Origin: Musa acuminata AAA Group
Lineage: Eukaryota > Streptophyta > Magnoliopsida > Zingiberales > Musaceae
Direction of reading: 5' to 3'
DNA: 64,000 nt
Assembly: GCF_036884655.1 (NCBI RefSeq)
Contig: NC_088339.1
Span: 21,343,001-21,407,000, forward strand
Shown here: positions 22,795 through 34,212 of the stretch, piece by piece
Numbering within the stretch: the first letter of the stretch is position 1
How the letters are laid out: the number at the start of each line of letters is the position of its first letter
Translations under genes and position numbers: made by a program
The notes under the pieces: generated by a model
Databases searched by the model: none
What the model was told of the DNA's origin: nothing
What the model saw: only the letters and a program-made list of their open reading frames with translations

Positions 22795-24378
22795 CTACAA
22801 GAAAGGATAATTTTTAGGTACCCATTTGCTTTTGGGTGCCTCACAAATAGATCTACACTTCTTATCATGTTGCATAGAATTTGTCATGGTTCCTTTAGGA
22901 ACCCAAATCAATTTGTTTGGACTTATTTTCTTGAATGGACAACAATGTGTCTTGTGTCCAAATTTACAACAGAAGTTACATTTTGCTTGGTGTTGAACAT
23001 GTAAGATGGAGCCTTTTATAAAAGTGGTTGGATTTAGGTGAGGACTTCTCACAAATCCAATTCCACTTCTTTTTGGAACGTGACCCTTGTTTGCAAGGAT
23101 CATGTTCAATGACTTGCTACCAACCTCGAATTTCTTCAAGGTGTCCTTGAGTAGCAGGTTTTCTTTTTGGAAAGTTTCTAAATCATGACATTTGATACAT
23201 GAATTTAAACTATCATGATGTTCAACTTTTAACTTGTCAAATTCACAAGTAAGACTATCATGCACCTTTTTCAACAATTTATATTTTCTACTGATACTCT
23301 TGCATTCGTCAAATAAGTCATTGAAAGCATTTAATAATTCATCGAAAGATAAATCAGCATTTAATGAATTCGTTACCTCCTCTCCGATAGCCATTAAGGC
23401 GTAATGAGCAACTTGCTCGGTGTTGGACTCCTCTTCCTCAGATGCGCTCGAATCATCCCATGTTGCTTTGAGCGCCTTCTTCTTTGTTGTTCTCTTTTTG
23501 GCTTGGGGACAATCACTCTTGTAGTGTCCCGGCTTTTTGCACTCATAGCAGATAACTTGATCCTTCTTGGGTTCAAGTTTATTTTTAGTATCATTCTTAA
23601 ACTTGTTTCTTTTAATGAATTTTTTAAATTTTCTAGTTAGAAGTGCCAAGTCATCGTCACAGTCCTCATCACTTGAGTTTTCTCTCAAGTGATCTTCAGA
23701 AGTTTTGAGTGCCATATCCTTCCTGTTCTTTGGAAGGATGTCTTCTTGCTCTTCATGAGCTTTACAAGTCATTTCGTAGGTCATTAATGACCCGATTAAT
23801 TCTTCAAGAGGGAAATTTCGCAGATCTTTTGCCTCTTGAATAGCCGTGACTTTAGGATCCCAACTCTTAGGAAGGGATCTTAGTATCTTATTAACAAGCT
23901 CAAAATCCGAAAAGCTCTTTCCGAGTCCTTTTAGGCCGTTGACGACATCCGTGAAACGGGTAAACATGTCGCCAATGGTTTCACTCGGTTTCATCCGGAA
24001 AAGTTCGAAAGAATGTAACAACAAATTGATTTTTGACTCTTTTACTCTACTTGTGCCTTCATGGGTCACTTCGAGTGTGTGCCAAATATCAAATGCAGTT
24101 TCACAAGTTGAAACACGATTAAACTCGTTTTTATCAAGTGCACAAAATAAGGCATTCATAGCCTTTGCATTAAGAGCGAAAGCCTTCTTCTCCAAATCAT
24201 TCCAATCGATCATTGGAAGAGAAGACTTCGAAAATCCATTTTCGACAAGATTCCACAATTCAAAATCCATAGAAATAAGAAAGATCCTCATTCGGGTCTT
24301 CCAGTAGGTGTAGTCCGTCCCATTGAACATGGGTGGACGCGTAATAGAATGCCCCTCTTGGTTTCCAGCGTATGCCAT
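22795..24378 (-). CDS. gag: SIRE-like gag, intact frame
   Basis: 527 residues from the ATG at 24376-24378, which lies about 35 bp inside the primer-binding site. It starts MAYAGNQEGHSITRPPMF, followed by NGTDYTYWKTRMRIFLIS, the UBN2-type Copia gag core. Two zinc knuckles are visible: CYECKKPGHYKSDC (CX2CX4HX4C) and CNFCCKFGHKTHCC. Lysine-rich and acidic stretches separate them. It ends at a TAG after NYPFL. Pol follows in the same frame, so this UAG is the only barrier between gag and protease. Confidence 0.88.
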   Translation of the reverse strand: MAYAGNQEGHSITRPPMFNGTDYTYWKTRMRIFLISMDFELWNLVENGFSKSSLPMIDWNDLEKKAFALNAKAMNALFCALDKNEFNRVSTCETAFDIWHTLEVTHEGTSRVKESKINLLLHSFELFRMKPSETIGDMFTRFTDVVNGLKGLGKSFSDFELVNKILRSLPKSWDPKVTAIQEAKDLRNFPLEELIGSLMTYEMTCKAHEEQEDILPKNRKDMALKTSEDHLRENSSDEDCDDDLALLTRKFKKFIKRNKFKNDTKNKLEPKKDQVICYECKKPGHYKSDCPQAKKRTTKKKALKATWDDSSASEEEESNTEQVAHYALMAIGEEVTNSLNADLSFDELLNAFNDLFDECKSISRKYKLLKKVHDSLTCEFDKLKVEHHDSLNSCIKCHDLETFQKENLLLKDTLKKFEVGSKSLNMILANKGHVPKRSGIGFVRSPHLNPTTFIKGSILHVQHQAKCNFCCKFGHKTHCCPFKKISPNKLIWVPKGTMTNSMQHDKKCRSICEAPKSKWVPKNYPFL

Positions 24379-24428
24379 TTCTCTTGGGTTTTAATCCGTT
24401 AGAGAGTTAACCTTGCTCTGATACCAAT

Positions 24429-26158
24429 TGTTAGGATCGAGAGCACTAAGAGGGGGGGGGTGAATTAGTGCAGCGGAAATCTTTCAGCGATTAAAAATGA
24501 AAGCTGCGTTCGTTCGATAAAAACGATTTCGATGTAAAAGCCGATTTTAAGATTACTTAAGATTAAGTGCAGTTTTACTTCTAAACACAGTTTACGTTTA
24601 AACACAATTAACGTTTAAATGCAGTTTGCGTCTAAACGCAGTTTTACGTCTAAACGCAGATTTACGTCTAAACGCAGATTTACGTCTAAACGCAGATTTA
24701 CGTCTAAACTCAGTTTACGTCTAAAACGACAAAACACAGTTTGGGCAGTTTTACGTCTAAACGCAATTTTACGTCTAGACGCAGTTTCAAAGGGATCTGA
24801 ACTTAAAAACTCGTTCGTAAAAGCGCAGAAGACAGTTTTGCAGAATCAAGGCGTAAACGTAAACTGCAATGTAAATATCATACAAAAACACTAGTTTACG
24901 TCTGAAAGCATATTCGGATAGATCAGCACTTAGAAACTTGTTCGTGAAGGCGCAGAAGACAGTTTTGCAGAATCAAAACGTAAACGTAAACTGTAATGTA
25001 CGAAAACACCGATTTACATCTGAATGCATATTCGGAAAGAACAGCACTTAGAACTTGTTCGTAAAAGCGCAGAGAGCAGTAGTTATGAAGGAGGTTTGCA
25101 GTAATGATAAAGTGCTCAAAATAAACGCAAACCAGAGATTTAGAGTGGTTCGGTCAGTCTTGACCTACTACACTTTTGGCTTCCTCCACCGACGAGGTCA
25201 CCGACGTCAACTAGAGGCCTTCCTTCAATAGGCGAAGGCCAACTGCCCTTTTACAGTTTCTCTCCTTTTGACAGGCTCAGGAGACAACCTTTACAGACCT
25301 TTCTCTCCTCACTTTACAACTCAAAACTTGAAGAACAGAAGGAGGAGACTTAAAGGCTTTACAACACTTTTGAGCTCTTAGAATCACAGAAAAGATCAAG
25401 ATTTCGGTGTAGGTCTGTATCTTTTCAGTGCTGAATGGGTGAGGTATTTATAGGCCCCAACCCAATTCAAATTTGGAGCTCAAAACGATCAAATCCCGGA
25501 ATTCCGGTATCAGGCGGTTGCACCTCTTGACTGGAGAGGTTGCACCGCCTGGCAGAGCTCGAAGACTGAGCCCAGGCGGTTGCACCTCTCTGTCAGGGGC
25601 GGTTGCACCGCCTGAGTCTGGCTTGGAGACTGAGCCCCAGGCGGTGCCACCTCTTGACTGAGGCGGTTGCACCTCTCTGCCAGAGCTCGAAGACCGAGCT
25701 CAGGCGGTGCCACCTCTCTGTCAGGGAGGTTGCACCGCCCAGTCTTGCTCGAAGACTGAGCTCAGGCGGTGCCACCTCCTGGCTGGGGAGGTTGCACCGC
25801 CCAGTCTCGCTGGGAGACTTAGCCCAGGCGGTGCCACCTCCTGGCCTGGGCGGTTGCACCTCCTGGTGCAATCAGGGTCCGAATGGTTAGCTCCATTCGG
25901 CCCAATTTCAGTCTTTCAGGGGCCCAATTGCCCCAAGATTAAGCCAATGGGATCACCTCCCATTTTCGAACTTAATCAACGTGCTAACTACGATTAAATC
26001 TAAGACAATTTCTGCAGCTTTGCTTCGGTGCGTCAATCGCTTCTTCCGGCGAGTTTCCAGCGAACTTCCGTCGATCATCCGATGAACCCTCGGTGATGCT
26101 CCTGCGGACTTCCGGCAAACTCCTGGACTTTGCGACGATCCAATTGGCGAGTTCCGAC
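24429..26158 (-). repeat. 5' LTR of the SIRE-like element, truncated
   Basis: 1730 bp that align with 16902-18612 of the partner LTR. The remaining 233 bp (the start of U3 in element orientation) are absent, and Tat sequence begins at 26159. The TATA box (complement of 25445-25452) is retained. One extra 19-bp repeat unit near 24660-24710 explains the length difference from the partner over the shared part. Confidence 0.92.
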
Positions 26159-27150
26159 ATACGCTGGTCGGTCGCCCCCGCCTCAGACTAGAGGCGCATC
26201 ACCTCCGCCTCGAGCTCCGAGGAGCGCTATTCGGCCGCCGCGACCGCCTCCGGAGCTGCTCCCGCGCGGACCTCCTCGAGCTGCTTGCGCAGCTCGGCAT
26301 TCCGGTCGCACAGGATGCCTAGGGCTCGACCCGCGTCACGCACGCGGTCCGCCAACGCCATCGCATAGTGCTGGCCCTGCAAAAGAAAGGTCAGGACCAC
26401 TCTTGGACGAACTGGAGGTTAGGATTCAATAGCGAGACACTTACCCACAGCAATGACTTCATGGATTTACCAAGCAAGACATCCGAGGGCATGGCATACA
26501 GCTCGCGAGCCATATCTGGATGAAGCCCTCCTCGGATGAATGCGGCTACAGCTTCCCCGTCAGCCCATACTCGGGTCCCGCGGGTCAGCCCCCCCCCAGC
26601 GGGCCACCAACAGGTCGGAGGGTTGGCCCTCCGAAAGCTCGCCCATCAAGCGCGCCTGGTAGGATTCGTTCGGCGCCCCCGCGGGCAAATGACACAAGTC
26701 CCGAATCGAGGGCTCCCTGGGCGCTTTCCCCGCCCCCTCGTTGCTCGGACCGGCCTGGCCCCGGCCATGCCCCCTTCGCCGGTCGCGCCTGAGCCCTCAG
26801 CGGAGTCAGTTTCTTCGAGGCGGCAACCTTGGCCTTCTTTCGAGGACGGCCGGCCTCGAGCTCCACCGGCGCCTCCCTCGTGCCGATGCCCGGGCCGGTC
26901 AGACGCCGCGGGGATGCGGTCAACGAAGTATGCCCTCCGCGCACGGCTGTGAGGTTCACCATTTCTGCACGAAAACACCGACCTCGGTTAGAACACCAAA
27001 AAACGGGAAGGTCTGCCGCTACCTTCTTTAAGGCATACCTCGAGGTACCGGGCTTAGACCCACCTCGACCAACCATGCCTCGGTCATCTTCCGGATGACT
27101 TGGGAGGCCGGGAGGATCTCCTTCAATCTTCGAAGGGCCTGGAGCTCCTC
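26159..27150 (-). pseudogene. Opposite-strand Tat gene, 3' part (exons split by two introns, truncated)
   Basis: Continuation of the gene starting at 36360, resuming right at the second Copia's target site. Exon pieces on the minus strand are 27039-27150 (ELQALRRLKEILPASQVIR), 26445-26964 (opening EMVNLTAVRGG, then a basic RPRKKAKVAASKK stretch and ending DVLLGKSMKSLLW) and 26159-26376 (GQHYAMALADRVRDAGRALG, then a Gln/Glu/Arg-rich coiled-coil-like stretch). The introns between them are 26965-27038 (GTATGC...TGCAG, 74 bp) and 26377-26444 (GTAAGT...TTTTGCAG, 68 bp). The middle exon has a one-base shift at a C9/G9 run (about 26587-26595), and the last exon has TAG stops. The 3' end is lost at the SIRE junction. 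Confidence 0.7.
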
Positions 27151-28621
27151 TGTTGGGAAATCGTTGGGGGCGACATCATATGCGCAGCGGAAGAACAAGA
27201 AAACAAAAATCCCCGATTCCCAAAAAGATGTTCGTCGTCGTGCGAAGATTGGTGCGTAAAAATCCGCAAAACACAAAACTGCGTATCGAGATTGTGTTAC
27301 CTAGGGAGATCGTATATCCCTGTTTCCTTGCAGATCCTTAGGAGAGGGTGAAGGAGGTCAAACGTCCTCCTCTCTAGCGGTGATCCACACAGCAGGGTTG
27401 CGACGACGCTCCTCAAAACTCCAGGCCTACTCTGAGGTGGAGAGGGAGAGGAGAATAGCTTTGCTCTAGCCTATGAGGCTGTGAATCCCTCATATTTATA
27501 GAGATCCCGTGTCAATCCCTAATGGGTCCTTCCCTAGTGGGTATTGGATCTGCATCCAATAAGACAAGGGCTCCGTCGGATATCTCATATCCGAACCTCT
27601 ACTCATCGCAATGCCTACCATATGTGTGTGACCCTCTAGGCCCAATATCGAGCTGGCCGTGAGTCATACCTGTCAGAACTCCTTCTGACTGAGTGAATTA
27701 TTATCTCTGTAATAATTTACTTGACTCATCGACTACGGACGTACTAGGCCACTACGCCGTAGTCCCCAGACGATACAGGGGAATCCAATCCATTGGACCT
27801 GTCTGTCCTCAGTTACCATGTACCTATAGTCCCTCATCCATCTAATATCTCAGAGACCGTATATCGAGCATGGTGCTGTCAGACCCATACGGTTTCTACT
27901 CGAGTCTCGTTCTAATCGGATTCTCCCGGAGAACTCTTTCTCTCTCAACCCGAATGACCCTGGCCAAGGATTTGTCTGAGCAAGAACACATGGGATATTC
28001 CTCTCATGACGCCGAGAGTGGATGATCCTCTATTGACACTCAATAGCCCTCGTAAGGTCGACTACCACTCCCAATGACCAACTGTACTAGATCTGGGGAC
28101 AGCCAAACCTATAAGTCTGGTATCAAAGAGGTGTCCTTTGGTGTCTTAAGTCTAAGGACCAGATACACCACTAGAATTACGGAATCGCTGTCTGACAATA
28201 AGGCATCATCAACCATCCAGCATTCCGTAAGCGGATCAATCAGTGAACTCATTCTCCAATGAGCACCTGTACTGTATCCCTAGTGTCCCTACACGAGCAG
28301 CTATGAGACCAGCTGCATCCATCATATGGACGGGTATACAGCACACCAGTCTATCCGGTTATCACGATGTCCCTCTCGAGTAACCTATGACCGGGATTAT
28401 TTAGGATATGTGTTTAAAGGTGAATCGATCTCATTATCGTGATCTCATCACGATCCGATTCCCATTGCACAAATCCAAGGACATCACAATATATATATAT
28501 ATGCATTTATGCAATAGTTATAAAGTGATATACGCCAAAATATAATAAGCAAAAAGATTCTGTATCAAGTCACACGTGCCATCACTCACGTGATTGGCTT
28601 GCTGGGCACCTATGACTAGCA
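27151..28621 (-). repeat. 3' LTR of the second Copia
   Basis: 1471 bp with TG...CA ends (TGCTAGTCATAGG... in element orientation). The TATA box is the complement of 27493-27500. It shares long identity with 34213-35710, differing by substitutions and a few short indels (for example near 28125 and 27458). A related, older solo LTR lies at 57249-58838. Confidence 0.93.
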
Positions 28622-28729
28622 ATCTCCCACTTGACCTAAAGCCAATCACCTATGTCTATGATCCCCATCAGACTCCTGTGACGCTCAAAGACAATCTGAG
28701 ACAACGGCTTTGTCAGTGGATCTGCAATG

Positions 28730-29320
28730 TTATCTTCGGATGGAACTCTTTCCACTACTACATTTCCTCGGGTTACGATCTCTCTTATAAGCTGGAACCT
28801 CCTCAGAACACTTCTGATGAGACCCGGGTTCCCTTATTTGAGTAATCACCCCATAGTTGTCGCAATATAAGGAAGTCGACTTGTCGCTATCTGTATCGAC
28901 TCCCAAATCTGTGATGAACTTCTTCACCCAGACTCCCTCCTTTGCTGCATCTAATGCAGCAATGTACTCCGCCTCTGTGGTCGAGTCAGCAGTGGTATTT
29001 TGTTTGGAACTCTTCCAGCACACTGCTCCTCCATTCAAGGTGTACACATACCCTGAATTCGACTTGCTATCATCGACATCAGACCGAAAACTTGAGTCAG
29101 TGAAGCCTTCAACCTTAAGGCTATTACCTCCATATACTAGCAAAAGATCCTTAGTCCTTCTCAAGTACATAAGGATACACTTTACTGCTTTCCAGTGCTC
29201 CAAGCCTGGATCCGCCTGATACCTGCTCGTGACACTCAGAGCATACGCTATATCAGGCCTAGTACATAGCATGGCATACATGATAGACCCTATTGCTGAG
29301 GCATAAGGTATCATATTCAT
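28730..29320 (-). pseudogene. pol: Second Copia RNase H segment
   Basis: A separate frame carrying the RT-RNase H junction and RNase H: YASAIGSIMYAMLCTRPDIA, then FTDSSFRSDVDDSKSNSGYV, then [19 protein letters not shown] and the DNYGVITQIREPGSHQK end. It is out of frame with the preceding RT by a shift around 29317-29322, and ends prematurely near 28730. Confidence 0.85.
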
Positions 29321-30033
29321 GTTTGCCCTTTCTTCTGGTAGTTTTCCATGTCAAACCTTTTGACAATGGTTTCTATGTACCTGGACTGGGACAAGCCAAG
29401 CATCCTCTTAGATCTATCTCTATAGATTCTAATCCCCAAGATATAGGATGCTTCCCCTAAGTCCTTAATGGAGAAGTGTCTAGATAACCAAGTCTTTACA
29501 GTGGATAGCATTCCTACGTCATTCCCAATGATGAGGATATCATCCACATATAACACCAAAAAGGTGATAACGCTCCCACTTACCTTCCTGTACACATAAG
29601 GCTCATCTTCGTTCTTAACGAAGTCATAAGATCTGATTGCCTCATCAAATCTTATGTTCCAACTTTGGGAAGCTTGCTTTAGTCCATAAATGGATCTAAG
29701 CAACCTACACACCTTATCTGGGCAGTTCTTGGACACGAATCCCTCAGGTTGCATCATATACACCTCCTCCTCGAGGTTCCCGTTGAGGAATGCGGTTTTC
29801 ACATCCATCTGCCAGATCTCATAATCATAGTGTGCTGCAATAGCCAATAGAATTCTGATGGATTTTAGTATTGCTACGGGTAAGAAGGTTTCGTCGTAGC
29901 CAACACCTTGCCTTTGACGATACCCTTTAGCCACTAGCCTTGCTTTATAGGTCTCTACCTTTCCATCTACTCCGATCTTTTTTCTTAAAGATTCACTTGC
30001 AACCGATGGGTACAATACCTTCGGGCGCATCAA
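29317..30033 (-). pseudogene. pol: Second Copia reverse transcriptase segment
   Basis: Copia RT with [71 protein letters not shown] and the catalytic LYVDDILIIGND. The block that is usually FSPVA reads FLPVA. It is out of frame with the gag-integrase frame by a change around 29993-30033. Confidence 0.87.
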
Positions 30034-32458
30034 CTAGGTTCCAAACCTTATTGGAGTACATAGAATCCATCTCAGAATTCATGGCTTCTTGCCACTTCCC
30101 GGAGTCTATACTCATAATAGCCTCCTCGTAGGTCTGAGGATCAATATCCTCAGCATCCTCTCCTCTAATATGTCCCACATATCTCTCAGGAGGATGAGAT
30201 ACTCTATCAGACCTGCGTAAAGTTGAAACTTGTGTATTAGGTACCTGAACAGACTCGGGCTGTAGAGTGGTGCTTGAGCTTGGTTCTCTAACTTCGCTCA
30301 ACTCTATCATTCTCCCACTGTCTCCGCCAAGAATGTGTTCCTTCTTAAGGAACACTGCTCTCTTAGCTACAAAGACCTTTTTGTCCTCGGGATGATAGAA
30401 GTAATACCCACAAGTTTCCTTGGGGTATCCCACAAATATGCATCGCTCTATCCTTGATTCTAACTTATCGGGGTTGTATCTTTTAACGTGGGCAGGGCAG
30501 CCCCAAATCTGAACAACCTTAAGATCAGGCTTCTTCCCTGTCCATATCTCATATGGTGTAGATACTACCGACTTACTTGGAACTCTGTTCAGAAGGTAAG
30601 CTGCGGTTTCTACGGCATATCCCCAGAATGAGATGGGTAGGTCAGCGAAACTCATCATGGACCGTACCATATCTAAAAACGTACGATTTCTCCTTTCAGA
30701 GACACCATTGAGCTGAGGTGTGTAAGGAGGTGTCCATTGGGATAATATCCCATGGTCCTTGAGGAACTGAGTAAACTCTGTACTTAAGTACTCACCTCCT
30801 CGATCTGATCGAAGAGTTTTGATACTCTTTCCAGTTTGGTTCTCCACCTCATTCTTATACTCTCCGAATTTCTCAAAGGCCTCGGACTTGTACTTCATTA
30901 AGTACACATATCCATACCTTGAGAAATCATCAGTAAATGTAATGAAGTAGGAGTAACCTCCAATGGCATGAGTTGACATGGGTCCACATACATCACTATG
31001 TATGAGTTCCAACAACTCAGTGGCTCTCTCTCCAGTTCCACTAAATGGAGAGTTGGTCAATTTTCCACGAATGCAAGGCTCACAAGTTGCATAAGATATA
31101 TAGTCGAATGGATCTAGATATCCATCATTTAGCAACTTTTGAATCCTTCTTTCATGGATGTGACCTAGCCTACAATGCCACAGGTATGCACTGTTCAACT
31201 CATCTCGTTTCCTTTTGGACACATTTACATTCATGATATGTGGAGTGGTGTCTAACATAAATAAACCATTATGCAATGTTCCTTTCGTGATGATCTTATC
31301 ATCTAATAATATCGAACAACCATTGTTCTCAAAAACAAATTTATATCCACTAACTGTTAAACATGAAATTGAGATAATGTTTTTGATAATAGAAGGAACA
31401 AAATAACATGCATCTAATGCAATAAAAGCTCCACTAGACAGATGTAGGGTGACCTCGCCAATAGCTAATACAGTAACTTTTGCTCCATTACCCATCTTGA
31501 GGTCCATCTCACCTCTCTCTAGTCTCCTAGGCCTTGTCAGAACCTGCAACGAATTGCATATATGATAAGCACTACCGGTATCCAATACCCATGTGTTATC
31601 ATAAGAGTCTGACAAATGAAGACTGATCATGAATGTACCTGAAGCTTCATCAAGCTTTTGTTTCGCCCTTTCTGCAAGGTACTCTTTGTAGTTTCTCTTC
31701 CAGTGCCCATCTTTACCACAGTGGAAGCACTGGCCTTTGTCCTTTGTTGGGTCTTTCTTAGCAACCTTTGCTTTACCTTGTTTGCCCTTGCCCTTTCCCT
31801 TCTTAAGGGACCTTTCTGCTTTCCTTTTCTTTCTGGTCTCACTAGTGTAGAGAACTGGCTTCTCTTTCTTAATAGTACTCTCTGCCTCCCTCAACATATT
31901 GAGGAGCTCTGGGAGAGTCACCTCAAGCTTGTTCATATTAAAATTCATTATGAACTGTGAAAAGGAATCTGGTAGGGACTGAAGCACAATGTCCACACAC
32001 AAGTTATCCTCTAGGACCATTCCTAGACTTGTGAGTTTCTCTATCAACTCAATCATCTTTAGGACATGGTTCTGAACCGGTGTCCCCTCAGTCATCCTAG
32101 CGCGGAAAAGGCTCTTGGATATCTCATATCGTTGAGTCCTTCCCTGTTCCTCAAACAATTTGTGGACATGTAGGAGAATGGATCTGGCATCCATCTTTTC
32201 ATGTTGTCTCTGTAACTCTGGAGTCATAGAGCCCAACATATAGCACTGAGCAAGAGTGGAGTCATCAATGTACTTCACGTAGCGAGCGATCTCATCCTCG
32301 CTTGCCCCTTCTTCGGGCGTAGGCATCACTGTATCAAGGACGTACACGATTTTCTCCGCTGTGAGAACAATCCTCAAGTTACGGAGCAAATCCGTATAAT
32401 TTGGACCAGTGAGGCGGTTGACATCAAGTATGCCACGTAAGGGATTTAAAAGCGACAT
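29993..32458 (-). pseudogene. gag-pol: Second Copia gag-protease-integrase frame
   Basis: An 821-residue open frame from the ATG at 32456-32458. The gag core ([17 protein letters not shown], then [18 protein letters not shown]) is followed by a Lys-rich stretch and a zinc knuckle [18 protein letters not shown], in which the last Cys of CX2CX4HX4C is Tyr. Protease has [11 protein letters not shown]. Integrase has [41 protein letters not shown] and [13 protein letters not shown], so the zinc and D,D,E residues are present. It ends GIVPIGCK before RT, where the frame breaks. Confidence 0.88.
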
Positions 32459-32653
32459 TTTCTGAAAATAAAGATGTAGCAGAAATGAATAACATGCAGA
32501 TTTTGCAAGAAATAAACTATCAAGATATGGACTTCTATCTTAATATGCTCCCACTATTTTACTATCGAGTCACGCGACACCCTCAACACGTAAATCGGAA
32601 GTCTCCGGCAGACTTCTAGTGGGGATCAGGATCCAATCAGCGTCTTAGTGTAA

Positions 32654-32960
32654 CCTCGAGGGACTCAACCAATCACACTAAGCCTAAAAGGTAGGCAACT
32701 CTTGCCGATCACAACTCCTTGTGATTCCCGTCCTGTTCGGCCTCCGAATCACCATGGCCTCGAGGGACTCGACCAACCATGATGCTCAGTTAAGTCAACA
32801 CCTTCGTTACAAGATGAGTCTGATTTGATGATATATCCTCGAGGGACTCGACCAAGCATACCATGCCCTCAGGTCACCGGTGACATCTATATGTCGTAAG
32901 CAAGATAGCGAATCGCGATATAGGTGAGTCTCGAGGGACTCGACCAACTCAACCTACACC
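32654..32960. repeat. Four interspersed CCTCGAGGGACTCGACCAA motifs
   Basis: Four near-identical 18-19 bp motifs spaced about 104, 79 and 102 bp apart, each followed by different sequence. They may be a protein-binding or RNA-packaging signal of the retroelement leader, but no function is known to me. Confidence 0.85.
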
Positions 32961-33724
32961 GGGAATCGGTTCCTACTCATAACGATGGAAGGCCACGTGG
33001 GTCAATCTAATTGCCTCACGTTTACCGACTTAATATTATCGAGAGATGTTTCTATGATTTGGTCTCCTAATATGACATGTCACACATATACATATTTAAT
33101 ATATATCTACATCGCATGCAAATATATATACATATCTAGTATGTGTATAAGCAATCACACCAGATGATCATGGACCACAACCTAATATGATTAGGCCCGA
33201 GCCAGTAAGCCTAATCACTCACATCAAGATCTATGTGTGCAACGGTGCATCTCCATGCCCTGTGATCGTCCATCTCGTCCTCGTCGGTTTCGTCGACATC
33301 TTGATGCATCTCCAAGCATCACGATCGTCCGTCTCGTGGGTCCCGCTATCGCATCCACGCTCCCGCTGCGCCTCCTCATGTGATTACAACTTAATCATAG
33401 GCACGCAGGCCCGACAATAAACGAGAAATATAATGGAGGTTCGCAGACCTCAATAATAATAATCACAAGTACACACATCACACGGTCCATGATCATTCGT
33501 CCACACATCATACATCACATGTATAAATAATTATCATCATGTAGGACTACTAGATAATAATAAAAATAATAATCAACTAAATCTTTTAATTAATTAATAT
33601 TTTTCTGAAATAAGGGATATGTAGGGAATTTCTCAATTCCTAAGGGTATTTTCATAATTTGGACAAAAAACAGAAACTGGAATTTCCAAATTCCGAGGGG
33701 CAAAACTGTCTTTTTCCCAGAAAA

Positions 33725-34100
33725 CCCTAATGCCCTTTCCCCCTTTCGCTGCTGCCGCCGCCGCCACCCTGTCGGCGGCGGACTGTGCGGCGGGGCGAGG
33801 GCACTGCCCTCGCTTGCAGGCGGCATGCCCGCTGGCGGCGATGCCGCTGCGGGTGGGCGCCCCCTTCGGGCGCCGCTGCCTCCGCAGGCGGTGCTGTACC
33901 GCCGGGCGGCCGCCCTTGTGGGGGGGGTTTCGCCCGCGGGAGCAGCGGCGGCAGGCGCCGCTGCCCTGCGGCGCCTCTGCCCGTGGGCTGCCAGCCCCGC
34001 CAGCAGCAAGCCTGCTGCAAGCAGACCGCCGGCCGGCTGCTGTAGGCGCTGCCCGCCTTCGGCTGCGCTGCACGCACGCAGATCGAGGGCAACAACTGTT
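33725..34100. other. GC-rich island in the second Copia leader
   Basis: Dense GCCGCC/GGCGGC and CCGCAGGCGG-type sequence in an otherwise AT-rich leader, with open frames in several phases on both strands. I recognise no protein. It may be captured host DNA or a structured RNA region. Confidence 0.55.
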
Positions 34101-34212
34101 GCTGCCCTTTCTCGCTTTTGCGTCAACGATTTTGACGTCAAAATTCTTCCTAAACACAATACACGCAGTTCAAAACCAATCATTCGCACGAACAACCTGG
34201 CTCTGATACCAC

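Larger units (their letters stand above)
16902..26158 (-). mobile_element. SIRE-like Ty1/Copia retrotransposon, 5' LTR truncated, nested in the Tat element
   Basis: Read on the minus strand, the element has a 5' LTR (24429-26158), a tRNA-Met primer site TGGTATCAGAGC (24415-24426), gag, protease, integrase, RT, RNase H, a polypurine tract AAAAAGGGGGAGAT (18846-18859) and a 3' LTR (16902-18845). LTRs open TGTTGAATATCGGATTTTGA in element orientation, a start typical of the SIRE/Maximus lineage. The 5' LTR lacks its first 233 bp relative to its partner and abuts Tat sequence directly at 26158/26159. No matching target duplication is found, so a deletion removed that end. Confidence 0.9.
32459..34212 (-). 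other. Leader (5' untranslated) of the second Copia
   Basis: About 1.75 kb between the primer-binding site and gag. It holds four copies of a CCTCGAGGGACTCGACCAA-type motif (32654, 32758, 32837 and about 32939), an AT-rich middle and a strongly GC-rich island (about 33725-34100). Long frames on both strands in the island look like composition effects. Confidence 0.75.
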
